A DNA stretch of 22,445 nucleotides from an uncultured Clostridia bacterium. Its GTDB lineage: Bacteria > Bacillota > Clostridia > Christensenellales > Borkfalkiaceae. This document shows positions 14,709 through 21,191 of this stretch, piece by piece. Position numbers and translations under genes: made by a program. A model generated the notes under the pieces. The model made no database searches. It had not been told where the DNA came from and saw only the letters and a program-made list of their open reading frames with translations. The stretch is from NCBI GenBank assembly GCA_904501815.1, contig CAJGCN010000007.1, forward strand, positions 1 through 22,445, written 5' to 3'. Each line of letters begins with the position of its first letter. Position 1 is the first letter of the stretch.

Positions 14709-15308
14709 ATGGAATTTAGAGGAACGACCATTTGCGCCGTTAAAAAGAACGGGGTCACCGCGATTGCGGGCGACGGACAAGTGACGATGGGCGAATCGGT
14801 CATTTTCAAAAATACGGCAATAAAGGTCAGAAGAATTTACGGCGGGAAAGTCATTTTAGGCTTTGCCGGCTCGGTGACGGACGCGTTTGCGCTCACCGAA
14901 CGTTTCGAAGGAATGTTAAATAAATTTGCGGGCAACTTAATGCGTTCGGCGGTAGAGCTTGCCGACTTATGGCGCAACGATAAAGTTGGCAGAAAGCTCG
15001 ACGCTATGATGATCACCGCCGACGAAAACACTTTGCTCATTCTTTCGGGTACGGGCGAAGTGATTGAACCGGACGAAGGGGTCTGCGCTATCGGCAGCGG
15101 CGGAAATTACGCGCTCGCGGCGGCTCGCGCGCTCATTCAAGAAACGGACTACGACGCGGAAACGATTGCCCGTAAAGCCTTAAAAATCGCTTCGGAAATT
15201 TGCGTGTTCACCAACGACAATATCCGTTCGGAAGTTGTAGGGGAAGAAAAAGCGGTGAAAAAACCCGCGAAAAAGTCTACGGCGAAAAAATCGGTAAAGG
15301 GGGAATAA
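14709..15308 (+). CDS. hslV: HslV/ClpQ proteasome-like peptidase with Lys-rich tail
   Basis: This 199-residue protein is the proteolytic half of the HslUV protease. Family blocks include AIAGDGQVTMG (19-29), GFAGSVTDAFAL (51-62), AIGSGGNYALAAARAL (127-142) and ASEICVFTND (161-170). The likely nucleophile is Thr6 or Thr7 in MEFRGTTICAV. Thr6 aligns with the mature N-terminal Thr of E. coli, so a 5-residue propeptide would have to be removed, as expected in this Ntn-hydrolase family. After residue 177 there is a tail of about 22 residues with nine lysines plus Ala, Ser and Pro; most HslV proteins end near residue 175-180. The ATG follows the trmFO stop by 5 bases, with AAGGAG overlapping the end of trmFO. 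Confidence 0.95.
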   Translation: MEFRGTTICAVKKNGVTAIAGDGQVTMGESVIFKNTAIKVRRIYGGKVILGFAGSVTDAFALTERFEGMLNKFAGNLMRSAVELADLWRNDKVGRKLDAMMITADENTLLILSGTGEVIEPDEGVCAIGSGGNYALAAARALIQETDYDAETIARKALKIASEICVFTNDNIRSEVVGEEKAVKKPAKKSTAKKSVKGE

Positions 15309-15312
15309 GGCA

Positions 15313-16620
15313 ATGAATTTATCTCCAAAGCAAATCGTCAATCAGCTGGATAAATATATTATCGGTCAATCGGAAGCGAAAAAGGCGGTGGCAATCGCGC
15401 TTAGAAACCGTTATAGACGTTCTCAGCTTCCCGCCGAAGTCCGCGAAGAAATCACCCCGAAAAATATCATTATGAAAGGCCCTACGGGGGTGGGGAAAAC
15501 GGAAATTGCCCGTCGGCTCGCAAAGCTCGTTCGCGCGCCTTTCGTGAAAGTAGAAGCCACGAAATACACCGAAGTCGGCTACGTAGGCAAAGACGTAGAA
15601 GGCATGGTACGCGACCTTGCGGAATGTTCCTATCGCTTAGTCAAAGCGGAAAAGGAAGCGGAAGTGAGAACCAAAGCCACGAAAGCGGCGGAGCGCCGTA
15701 TCGTCAAGCTCTTGGCGGAAGCGAAAAAAGAAGAAAAGGGCGAGCTTGCCAAAGACGTGTTCGAAGCGAATTTATTAGAAGATTTCCGCAAAGGTATCTA
15801 CGATAACGTACCGGTAGAAATCGAAGTAATCGACGTTCCCCAAGCAATGGAATTAGTGCCGGGCGGGGCGGCGATTTCAATCGGCAGTATTTTCGGGGAT
15901 ATGTTCCAGCATAAAAAGAAAAAACGCCGTATGCCCGCAAAAGAAGCCTTCGAAGTTGCGCTCACGGAAGAAGCGGATAAGCTCGTAGACGAAGACGCCG
16001 TCAAAGACGAAGCCCTTCGCCGTGCGGAAAACGAAGGGATTATCTTTATCGACGAAATTGATAAAATCGCAGGCAAAGGCAACCGTAGCGGTGCGGACGT
16101 ATCGAGAGAAGGCGTGCAAAGGGATATTCTCCCGATCGTCGAAGGCTGTACAGTGGTCACCAAATACGGTCCGATTAAAACGGATTTCATACTCTTTATC
16201 GCGGCAGGCGCGTTCCACGTGGCGGCGGTGGAAGATTTAATTCCCGAATTGCAAGGCAGATTTCCCGTTTCGGTGGAGCTTAAAAGCTTAACCAAAGAAG
16301 ATTTTATTAAAATCTTAACGGAAACGGAAAATTCTCTCGTCTTCCAATACAGCACTCTTTTACGGGTGGACAATATCGATTTGAAATTCGACGAAGGCGC
16401 AATCGAACGGATTGCGGAAGTTTCCGTTGAACTCAACGCCACGAGCGAAGATATCGGCGCGCGCCGTTTGCATACGGTAATGGAATATTTATTAGAAGAT
16501 ATTTCCTTTAACGCCGGCGGGGACTATCCCTTATTTACTTTAAATATCGGCAAGAAATACGTAGACGAACATCTTGCCAAGCTCACGGGCGACAGAAATT
16601 TGAAAAAATACGTTTTATAA
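15313..16620 (+). CDS. hslU: HslU/ClpY ATPase subunit of the HslUV protease
   Basis: This 435-residue AAA+ unfoldase feeds substrates to HslV. LDKYIIGQSEAKKAVAIAL (12-30) is the N-terminal family block. Walker A is GPTGVGKT (56-63), TKYTEVGYVGKDVE contains the pore-loop GYVG, and Walker B is IIFIDE (D247, E248). An intermediate I-domain spans roughly 110-235. The sensor/arginine-finger region reads DLIPELQGRFPV. The C-terminus, DRNLKKYVL, corresponds to the tail that docks into HslV. It starts 4 bases after the hslV stop, so subunits are made from one message. codY, which follows in B. subtilis, is not here; hisS follows at 18 bases. Confidence 0.97.
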   Translation: MNLSPKQIVNQLDKYIIGQSEAKKAVAIALRNRYRRSQLPAEVREEITPKNIIMKGPTGVGKTEIARRLAKLVRAPFVKVEATKYTEVGYVGKDVEGMVRDLAECSYRLVKAEKEAEVRTKATKAAERRIVKLLAEAKKEEKGELAKDVFEANLLEDFRKGIYDNVPVEIEVIDVPQAMELVPGGAAISIGSIFGDMFQHKKKKRRMPAKEAFEVALTEEADKLVDEDAVKDEALRRAENEGIIFIDEIDKIAGKGNRSGADVSREGVQRDILPIVEGCTVVTKYGPIKTDFILFIAAGAFHVAAVEDLIPELQGRFPVSVELKSLTKEDFIKILTETENSLVFQYSTLLRVDNIDLKFDEGAIERIAEVSVELNATSEDIGARRLHTVMEYLLEDISFNAGGDYPLFTLNIGKKYVDEHLAKLTGDRNLKKYVL

Positions 16621-16638
16621 CACGGAAAGGAAAAGATT

Positions 16639-17886
16639 ATGATTAACATACCCAAAGGCACGAAGGACGTTTTACCGTCCGACTCGTATAAATGGCAATA
16701 CGTGGAAAAAGTAGCGCGGGATTTAGCGGGGCTTTTTAACGCAAAAGAAATTCGTACGCCAACGTTTGAACACACCGAGCTGTTCGCGCGCGGAGTAGGC
16801 GATACGACGGATATCGTGACGAAAGAAATGTACACCTTTTTAGACAAAGGCAACCGCTCGATCACCTTAAAACCCGAAGGCACGGCAGGCACGGGTCGTG
16901 CGTTTATCGAAAACGGTTTAATCAGTGGGGCTTTGCCTGCAAAGATGTTCTATATCACGCCGGCATTCCGCTACGAACGCCCGCAAGCGGGCAGACTTCG
17001 CGAGTTTCACCAATTCGGCTTGGAAACTTTCGGCGCAAGCGGGGCAGATGCGGATGCGGAAACGATTATGCTTGCCGACAGCCTATTGAAAAAACTCGGT
17101 TTAAAGGTAAAATTATATATCAACTCTATCGGTTGCCCGACCTGTCGGGCGAAGTATAACCAAGCGTTAAAGGACTTTTTCGGCTCGCATTTAGAAGAGC
17201 TTTGTTTCGATTGCAAAGCCCGCTACGAAAAGAACCCCTTGCGCCTTCTCGATTGCAAGGAAGAAACCTGCAAAAACATCAACGCCGACGCGCCGAGTAT
17301 TCTCGACTATTTATGCGACGATTGCTCCGCGCACTTCGAAACGCTCAAAGAATATCTCGCGCTCGCGGGGATAGCGTATGAAATCAACCCCCGTATCGTT
17401 CGCGGTTTGGACTACTACACGCGCACGGTTTTCGAATTCGTTTCGGATAATATCGGCGCGCAAGGCACGGTTTGCGGTGGCGGTAGATACGACGGACTTA
17501 TTAAGCAGTTAGGGGGCAACGATTGCCCTGCCGTTGGGTTCGCGGTGGGGATTGAACGCTTATTAATGGTAATGGAAGCGACGGGCGTAGAAATTCCCAA
17601 GCCCGCTCCCGTTAAGGTATATTTAGCGGGCATGAACGAAGAGAGCCGTAAACAAGCCTTTGCGATTGCTTGCAAGCTTCGTGAAAACGGCGTACTTGCG
17701 GAAACCGACCACATGAACCGTTCGATTAAAGCGCAGTTTAAATACGCAGACAAGCTGGGCGCGGAATACGTAGCGGTTATCGGGGAAAGCGAACTTTTGG
17801 AAAACGCGTTCAACGTCAAGAATATGCAAACGGGCGAAAGCGAAAAGGTAGCGTTTGCACAAGCGGTAGAATATTTTTCAAAATAA
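16639..17886 (+). CDS. hisS: Histidyl-tRNA synthetase
   Basis: This 415-residue class II synthetase charges tRNA-His. Motif 1 lies in the region with IRTPTFEHTELFARGVG (38-54). Motif 2 is FRYERPQAGRLREFHQFG (110-127), and motif 3 is GFAVGIERLL (300-309). The His-binding 'HisA' loop is RGLDYYTRTVFE (255-266). The insertion domain carries paired cysteines C166/C169, C189/C192, C206/C211 and C226/C229, a pattern familiar from clostridial HisRS and suggestive of metal binding. GTAGTGR (81-87) differs slightly from the common GTAGVVR. AAAGGA at 16626-16631 is seven bases from ATG. With only 18 bases to hslU there is no room for a T-box leader, so it is expressed with the upstream genes. Confidence 0.96.
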   Translation: MINIPKGTKDVLPSDSYKWQYVEKVARDLAGLFNAKEIRTPTFEHTELFARGVGDTTDIVTKEMYTFLDKGNRSITLKPEGTAGTGRAFIENGLISGALPAKMFYITPAFRYERPQAGRLREFHQFGLETFGASGADADAETIMLADSLLKKLGLKVKLYINSIGCPTCRAKYNQALKDFFGSHLEELCFDCKARYEKNPLRLLDCKEETCKNINADAPSILDYLCDDCSAHFETLKEYLALAGIAYEINPRIVRGLDYYTRTVFEFVSDNIGAQGTVCGGGRYDGLIKQLGGNDCPAVGFAVGIERLLMVMEATGVEIPKPAPVKVYLAGMNEESRKQAFAIACKLRENGVLAETDHMNRSIKAQFKYADKLGAEYVAVIGESELLENAFNVKNMQTGESEKVAFAQAVEYFSK

Positions 17887-17921
17887 ACTCCAATAATAAA
17901 GAATAATAGGAGAAAAAAATT

Positions 17922-18239
17922 ATGGTAAAATACGTAAACGGCAAAGAACTTGAAGAACTGTTAGAAAACTCAGACAAAACGGTATTTTGTGATTTTTGGG
18001 CGAGCTGGTGCGGACCTTGCAGAATGTTAGCGCCCGTCTATGAAGACGTTTCGGATAAATACGAAGACAAAGCGGTTTTCGTTAAGCTCGACGTCGACGA
18101 AAGCGAAGACGCGGCAATGAAATATTCCATTTCGTCTATTCCGAACATTATCGCTTTCAAAAACGGCAAACCTACGGCGAATAATCTCGGTTTCGTCCCG
18201 CAATCCGCGCTCGAAACCTTCGTCGAAAACAACCTTTAA
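17922..18239 (+). CDS. trxA: Thioredoxin
   Basis: This 105-residue single-domain cytoplasmic disulfide reductase has the active site FWASWCGPCRM (Cys30, Cys33). SSIPNI carries the cis-proline Pro74, with Asn where Thr is most common. Length matches ordinary TrxA. AGGAG lies about eight bases before the ATG. The gap to hisS is 35 bases without promoter or terminator, so it is probably the last gene of the long run that starts at yifB. It faces a convergent rubrerythrin gene. Confidence 0.95.
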   Translation: MVKYVNGKELEELLENSDKTVFCDFWASWCGPCRMLAPVYEDVSDKYEDKAVFVKLDVDESEDAAMKYSISSIPNIIAFKNGKPTANNLGFVPQSALETFVENNL

Positions 18240-18282
18240 CAGAAAGGGGGATAACTCCCCGCATAATCTAACTTAATTAAGT

Positions 18283-18310
18283 AAAAACCCGACGGCAAAA
18301 GCCGTCGGGT
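18283..18310. terminator. Terminator between trxA and rubrerythrin
   Basis: A perfect 10-bp GC-rich stem (18287-18296 with 18301-18310) closes a tetraloop of four A. On the minus strand it is followed by five T (18283-18287), a proper terminator for the rubrerythrin transcript. On the plus strand the tail AAATTTATTT is weaker but could end the trxA transcript. Confidence 0.85.
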
Positions 18311-18362
18311 AAATTTATTTCAGCCTACTTTTTTGTGAGAAAAGGAGGGGGCTGACGAAAAA

Positions 18363-19004
18363 TTAATAGTTTTCCGCTCTAACTTGGAAATACGCCTGAG
18401 GGTGATTGCAAACGGGGCAAACTTCGGGCGCGCTCTTGCCAACCACGATATGTCCGCAGTTGGAGCATTGCCAAACCGCTTCACCGTCTTTGGAGAATAC
18501 GAGCTTGTTTTGCACGTTCGCAAGGAGCTTTTTATATCTTTCTTCGTGTTCTTTTTCAATCGCCGCAACGCCGTCGAACAAGTCCGCAATTTCGTTGAAC
18601 CCTTCTTCTCTCGCCGTCTTAGCAAAGCCCGCGTACATATCCGTCCATTCGTAGTTTTCGCCGTCTGCCGCTTCTTTCAAGTTCTCTGCGGTGGACTTGA
18701 TAGCTCCGCCGTTTAACAGCTTAAACCAAATCTTAGCGTGTTCTTGTTCATTTTTTGCGGTTTCTTCAAAGAGCGCGGCGATTTGCACGTAGCCTTCTTT
18801 CTTTGCCTTGCTTGCGAAATAGGTGTATTTATTTCTTGCTTGGGATTCCCCAGCGAACGCTTCCCAAAGGTTCGCTTCGGTTTTCGTTCCTTTCAGCGGG
18901 TTGATTTCTTCAAACACGCCAACTTGCTTACATTTCGGACAAACTTCAGGAGCGGTTTCTCCCACGTGCACGTAGCCACAAACTTTACAAACGAATTTTT
19001 TCAT
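18363..19004 (-). CDS. Rubrerythrin with rubredoxin domains at both ends
   Basis: This 213-residue non-heme iron peroxidase detoxifies H2O2 in anaerobes. A rubredoxin-like domain at the N-terminus has C6-x2-C9 and C22-x2-C25. The central four-helix ferritin-like domain holds the diiron ligands: GESQAR with Glu53, E86-x2-H89, E133/E134 (AREEGF) and E150-x2-H153. A second rubredoxin-like domain at the C-terminus has C180-x2-C183 and C196-x2-C199. Classical rubrerythrin has only the C-terminal one and 'reverse' rubrerythrin only the N-terminal one. The start at 19004 has AGAGG upstream and a consensus promoter. It is a single-gene unit with its own terminator, convergent with trxA. The electron donor (NADH-rubredoxin reductase or similar) is not in the window. 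Confidence 0.95.
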   Translation of the reverse strand: MKKFVCKVCGYVHVGETAPEVCPKCKQVGVFEEINPLKGTKTEANLWEAFAGESQARNKYTYFASKAKKEGYVQIAALFEETAKNEQEHAKIWFKLLNGGAIKSTAENLKEAADGENYEWTDMYAGFAKTAREEGFNEIADLFDGVAAIEKEHEERYKKLLANVQNKLVFSKDGEAVWQCSNCGHIVVGKSAPEVCPVCNHPQAYFQVRAENY

Positions 19005-19082
19005 AACTTTTTAACCTCTTTTCTTATCAATTTTTTGTCTTTAAAACTTTCTTATTAGGACTAAGTTTCATTAACTGATTTT

Positions 19083-19111
19083 ATTATAATACAAAAAAAT
19101 ATATTTGTCAA
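19083..19111 (-). promoter_or_regulatory. Sigma-A promoter for rubrerythrin
   Basis: On the minus strand, TTGACA (complement of 19106-19111) and TATAAT (complement of 19083-19088) are separated by 17 bp. The leader to ATG is about 70 nt. The -10 lies inside the self-complementary TATTATAATA-like stretch; this resembles half of a PerR/Fur-type box but is not a full 7-1-7 site. Confidence 0.85.
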
Positions 19112-19356
19112 CGGTTTTAACGCAAAAAATTAAAAAATTTTTCCAAATTTTCATAATTCGTTAATAGTTTAACAACAAACGGGGATTATAATATTGTAAA
19201 TAAACGTTTTTAATGAATTGTGTTGTAGGAATTGCCGATTTTTTATGTTATACTATTCTTCGATAATAGAAAAAAAGTGCAAAACCGACAGGGAAAGACG
19301 AAATCCGCGACTGCCTTATTAGTATAATAGACCACAAAAGAAAAAGGAGAATACTT
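19112..19356 (+). promoter_or_regulatory. Intergenic region ahead of cls with several -10-like boxes
   Basis: This AT-rich stretch between the divergent rubrerythrin and cls genes holds no convincing ORF. Candidate -10 boxes are TATAAT at 19187-19192, TATACT at 19249-19254 (with TG at 19246-19247, an extended -10) and TATAAT at 19323-19328. None has a good -35 at 16-18 bp; the TTGCCG at 19232-19237 is only 11 bp from the second. The extended -10 at 19246-19254 is the best promoter candidate for cls. A more GC-rich segment (19283-19316) has no helix I can name. Confidence 0.4.
19344..19349 (+). promoter_or_regulatory. Ribosome binding site that fixes a TTG start for cls
   Basis: AAGGAG lies 7 bases before TTG 19357-19359. 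No ATG or GTG is in the right place in this frame, so translation starts at TTG. Confidence 0.8.
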
Positions 19357-20940
19357 TTGAAAAAAGTTAGCGAAAGAAAACGGAAATGGATAGAACGCAC
19401 GGTGGCAAACGACAGAAGCTATAAGCTCGTCGTGTATAACCGTTTTTTTGTGTTCGCAATTTCCGTGCTCGTGCAAATCACCGCATATATATTATTGTTA
19501 TTAGTCTTAGACGAAGCGTCCAGCGCAATCGTTCGGAGCTTGTTCAGTATGGCGTCCGTCGTGTTCGTGGTGGGGATTATCAACCGCGCCGACCGCTTGA
19601 CGGGCAAGCTTTCTTGGATTATTCTAATTTTGCTGTTCCCGTTCGTTGGGATTATCATGTATCTTTCTTTCGGCAACGGCAAGCCCACCCGTAAAATGCA
19701 CGCGAAAATCGAAACGGCGAAAGAGTTGAGAAAAGACTGCTTAACGCAAACGGACGAAGCGACGAAAGCGGTGGAAGAAAGCCATAGAGCATTCGTCGTT
19801 TCGAAGTATTTAACCAACGTTGCGGGCTATCCCGCGTATACCGACGGAAACGTGGAATACTACCCGACGGGCGAACAGACCTTTGAAGAAATTAAACGCG
19901 CGTTAAAGGGTGCGGAAAAGTTTATTTTAATGGAGTATTTCATACTCTCAGGCGGGGAGCTTTGGAAAGAATTACGCACGATTTTGCTTGAAAAAGCCGA
20001 GCAAGGCGTGCAAATCCGTATCCTTTACGACGATTTCGGTAGCTTGTTCTCCCTGCCCCCGAAGTATGCGGAATATTTAGAATCCATTCATAAAAATATC
20101 AAATGCCACGCCTTTAATCGGGTCGTGCCCGTGTTCGCCGTGCGCTTAAATAATCGCGACCATAGAAAAATTCTCGTCGTAGACGGCAAGGTTGCGTTCA
20201 CGGGCGGGGTGAATATCGCGGACGAATACGTAAACGAAAAACTCCGTTTCGGGCATTGGAAGGATTCGGGAATAAAAATTACGGGCAACGCCGTCAACGC
20301 GTTTACGGTGATGTTTTTCGATTTATGGAACGCCTTTCGAAAAGATAAAGAATCCGTGCAAGATTTTCTCGTTTCTTCGCCCAACACGCAAGGCGCAGGG
20401 CTGATTCAGCCGTACGACGATTCCCCGCTCGATAAAACGCCGACGGGCGAAGCGGTGTATAGCGATTTAATCAATGCCGCGCGCAAGCGGGTTTGGATTT
20501 TCACTCCGTACTTAATTTTAGACGACTATATGCGCGAAACGCTTTGCTACGCCGCGCTTAGGGGGGTAGACGTACGAATCGTCACGCCGGGTATTCCCGA
20601 TAAAAAAGCCATTTACCGTTTAACCCGAGCGAACTACGGTTTATTGATGAAAGCGGGTGTAAAAATCTACGAATATACGCCGGGCTTTATCCACTCTAAG
20701 AGCATGCTTTGCGACGACGAAGCGGCAGTAGTGGGAACGATTAACTTAGACTACCGTAGCTTATACCACCATTTTGAAAACGCGGTACTCTTTTCCACGC
20801 CAAGCGCAATTAAAGCCTTAGAGCGCGACTGTGAAGAAACCTTTTCGGTGTCCCGTCTTTGTAGCGCGGAAAATCCTAAGCGCGGTGTTTTCGGCAAACT
20901 CTTCGATTCTATTCTCCGCCTATTCGAAACCCTTTTCTAA
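19357..20940 (+). CDS. cls: Cardiolipin synthase (phospholipase D family)
   Basis: This 527-residue membrane enzyme joins two phosphatidylglycerols into cardiolipin and glycerol. Membrane segments lie near residues 27-50, 62-75 and 86-104, somewhat more than the two usual for bacterial Cls. Two PLD catalytic motifs follow: RDHRKILVVDGKVAFTGG with H269, K271 and D276, and FIHSKSMLCDDEAAVVGT with H446, K448 and D453. GGVNIADEY and GTINLDYRS after each motif are family-typical. The extended N-terminus (1-26) is basic. Translation starts at TTG with a well-placed AAGGAG. The gene stands alone, between a divergent rubrerythrin and clpB. No good terminator follows; two dispersed repeats lie downstream. 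Confidence 0.95.
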   Translation: MKKVSERKRKWIERTVANDRSYKLVVYNRFFVFAISVLVQITAYILLLLVLDEASSAIVRSLFSMASVVFVVGIINRADRLTGKLSWIILILLFPFVGIIMYLSFGNGKPTRKMHAKIETAKELRKDCLTQTDEATKAVEESHRAFVVSKYLTNVAGYPAYTDGNVEYYPTGEQTFEEIKRALKGAEKFILMEYFILSGGELWKELRTILLEKAEQGVQIRILYDDFGSLFSLPPKYAEYLESIHKNIKCHAFNRVVPVFAVRLNNRDHRKILVVDGKVAFTGGVNIADEYVNEKLRFGHWKDSGIKITGNAVNAFTVMFFDLWNAFRKDKESVQDFLVSSPNTQGAGLIQPYDDSPLDKTPTGEAVYSDLINAARKRVWIFTPYLILDDYMRETLCYAALRGVDVRIVTPGIPDKKAIYRLTRANYGLLMKAGVKIYEYTPGFIHSKSMLCDDEAAVVGTINLDYRSLYHHFENAVLFSTPSAIKALERDCEETFSVSRLCSAENPKRGVFGKLFDSILRLFETLF

Positions 20941-20998
20941 CTTCCGTCAAGGAGCGTTATTCTATCAAAAACGGAGCTTTTGGATTTTCAACCAAACG

Positions 20999-21034
20999 TC
21001 ATTGCGAGCGAAAGAAAATGGAGCGTGGCAATCT
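20999..21034 (+). repeat. Dispersed intergenic repeat, copy 2
   Basis: A 36-bp element runs from TCATTGCGAGCG to GGAGCGTGGCAATCT. It matches copy 3 at 33 of 36 positions, the differences lying in a 5-base stretch in the middle. The ends are inverted (ATTGC ... GCAAT). It lies between cls and clpB. Confidence 0.85.
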
Positions 21035-21045
21035 CGCCCCACCTG

Positions 21046-21081
21046 TCATTGCGAGCGAAACGAAGTGGAGCGTGGCAATCT
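21046..21081 (+). repeat. Dispersed intergenic repeat, copy 3
   Basis: This 36-bp element is in the same orientation as copy 2 and starts 47 bp after it, so the two form a direct tandem with an 11-bp spacer. The sequence from CATTGCGAGCG to GCAATC resembles a repeat type I recall from intergenic regions of many unrelated bacterial genomes. Confidence 0.85.
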
Positions 21082-21191
21082 TATTTTATTTCTTAACTTA
21101 TTTATTTTACGAAAAGTTTATTTTTTGCGTTTAAGAAATTCCGTATAAGTTTACAAATAAAATGAACAAACTAAGCTAAGGAGTAAGAATT

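Noticed and set aside
16621..16638. T-box leader for hisS
   Set aside because: The gap to hslU is 18 bases, with room only for a ribosome binding site.
18246..18260. GGGGG...CCCC hairpin after trxA as a terminator
   Set aside because: The stem is five pairs with no T run; the 10-bp hairpin at 18287-18310 is the better terminator.
18341..18354. AAAGGAGGGGG resembling a strong plus-strand ribosome binding site downstream of trxA
   Set aside because: No start codon lies at a usable distance, and the frame beyond is antisense to rubrerythrin.
19083..19092. TATTATAATA-like palindrome as a PerR box in the rubrerythrin promoter
   Set aside because: It is only the -10 region and lacks the second half of a 7-1-7 operator; AT-rich promoters give such palindromes by chance.
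19232..19254. TTGCCG plus TATACT as a promoter for cls
   Set aside because: The spacing is 11 bp, too short for sigma-A. Only the extended -10 is kept as a candidate.
20999..21081. The two tandem 36-bp repeats as a minimal CRISPR array
   Set aside because: The spacer is only 11 bp, a third copy lies alone 18 kb away, and no cas genes are present.
21082..21191. Heat-shock operator (CIRCE or CtsR box) before clpB
   Set aside because: Neither the TTAGCACTC/GAGTGCTAA pair nor GGTCAAA direct repeats are present. No clear -35/-10 pair was found either.
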